Below, in pieces: positions 56,613 through 56,711 of a stretch of 56,711 bases of DNA. Location: NCBI GenBank assembly GCA_003210775.1, contig QCUI01000007.1, forward strand, positions 1 to 56,711, written 5' to 3'. The notes below the pieces were generated by a model. The model did not search any database and was not told the DNA's origin. It was given only the letters and a program-made list of their open reading frames with translations. Position numbers and translations under genes: made by a program. This stretch comes from Synechococcus sp. AG-679-A04. GTDB taxonomy: Bacteria; Cyanobacteriota; Cyanobacteriia; PCC-6307; Cyanobiaceae. Each line of letters opens with the position of its first letter. The stretch's first letter is position 1.

Positions 56613-56711
56613 TTAGAGGCACTGCCATTGCATATTCACAGCAGCATCCTTATCCCCAAGTGATGACGCTTTCTTCCAGTCATCACAAGCACCCATTAAA
56701 TCCCCTACAGA
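56613..56711 (-). CDS. TPR-like protein, C-terminal 32 codons only
   Basis: Reading from the right edge on the - strand, 32 codons and a TAA stop (56613-56615) are visible; the 5' part lies beyond the window. The C-terminus reads GDLMGACDDWKKASSLGDKDAAVNMQWQCL-like with a pattern GACDDWKKASSLGD.DAA, a typical final TPR-like unit of cyanobacterial TPR proteins (GDxxGACxDWxKAxxLGDxxAA). It converges with the recombinase cluster; the gap of 67 bp is AT-rich. No function can be given from the tail. Confidence 0.68.
   Translation of the reverse strand, partial: SVGDLMGACDDWKKASSLGDKDAAVNMQWQCL

Noticed and set aside
1-56711. HIP1 (GCGATCGC) element enrichment
   Set aside because: Only a few scattered copies are visible (for example near 156 and 5808), unlike the dense pattern of many freshwater cyanobacteria.
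1-56711. CRISPR arrays, IS elements with terminal repeats, rRNA operon
   Set aside because: No regularly spaced repeats, no transposase other than the serine recombinase, and no rRNA motifs were seen.

Overview
The window is a chromosomal segment of a cyanobacterium, most likely a marine Synechococcus or close relative. The evidence is photosystem genes (psbZ, a Psb34-like small gene, a Ycf37-like TPR gene), sulfolipid synthesis genes (sqdB-sqdX), the plastid-type genes ycf23 and plant-type GNAT, a cyanobacterial SecA, compact spacing with many overlapping convergent genes, and few HIP1 (GCGATCGC) palindromes. Species cannot be fixed from the sequence alone.

Region 1 (1-16.3 kb) is a cell-surface block. 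It holds dTDP-rhamnose synthesis (rfbB at the left edge, cut by the window; rfbA-rfbC-rfbD as an overlapping operon), glycosyltransferases, a Wzm/Wzt-type polysaccharide ABC exporter, a parvulin-type isomerase, a type I secretion pair (ABC transporter with degenerate N-terminal domains, plus HlyD adaptor), a glycine/aspartate-repeat RTX-like protein that is its probable cargo, an AT-rich sulfotransferase-like gene and a polyprenyl sugar-phosphate transferase. Together these look like a machine that makes and exports a rhamnose-containing glycan and a secreted Ca-binding surface protein.

Region 2 (16.4-55.1 kb) is mostly housekeeping: secA, a glycosyltransferase, a GNAT, tRNA-Gly(GCC), ribH, psbZ, mutS, cobH, holA, lysC, uvrB, ycf23, tilS, rnj, dapA, asd, tig-clpP-clpX, an LRAT-domain protein, dnaX, a membrane GT2, a SpoIID-family protein, rpmI-rplT, the Ycf37-like gene, thiG, the Psb34-like gene, sqdB-sqdX, and a PBP2 gene translationally coupled to two unknown genes. 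Lysine/peptidoglycan precursor genes (dapA-asd, with lysC) and the trigger factor/ClpXP proteostasis cluster are recognisable functional groups.

Region 3 (55.1 kb to end) changes character. A 626-bp non-coding stretch with short repeats and a dyad precedes a small serine recombinase, a 46-residue coupled ORF and, on the other strand, the last 32 codons of a TPR-like protein running off the window. It looks like the edge of a mobile or accessory island.

The most interesting leads are: the type I secretion system with its unusual 20-22-residue-period RTX-like cargo carrying a G8 tract; the 33-bp dyad with a central GT directly in front of the serine recombinase; the structured leader in front of the Psb34-like gene; the LRAT-domain gene between clpX and dnaX; and the unknown genes coupled to PBP2.
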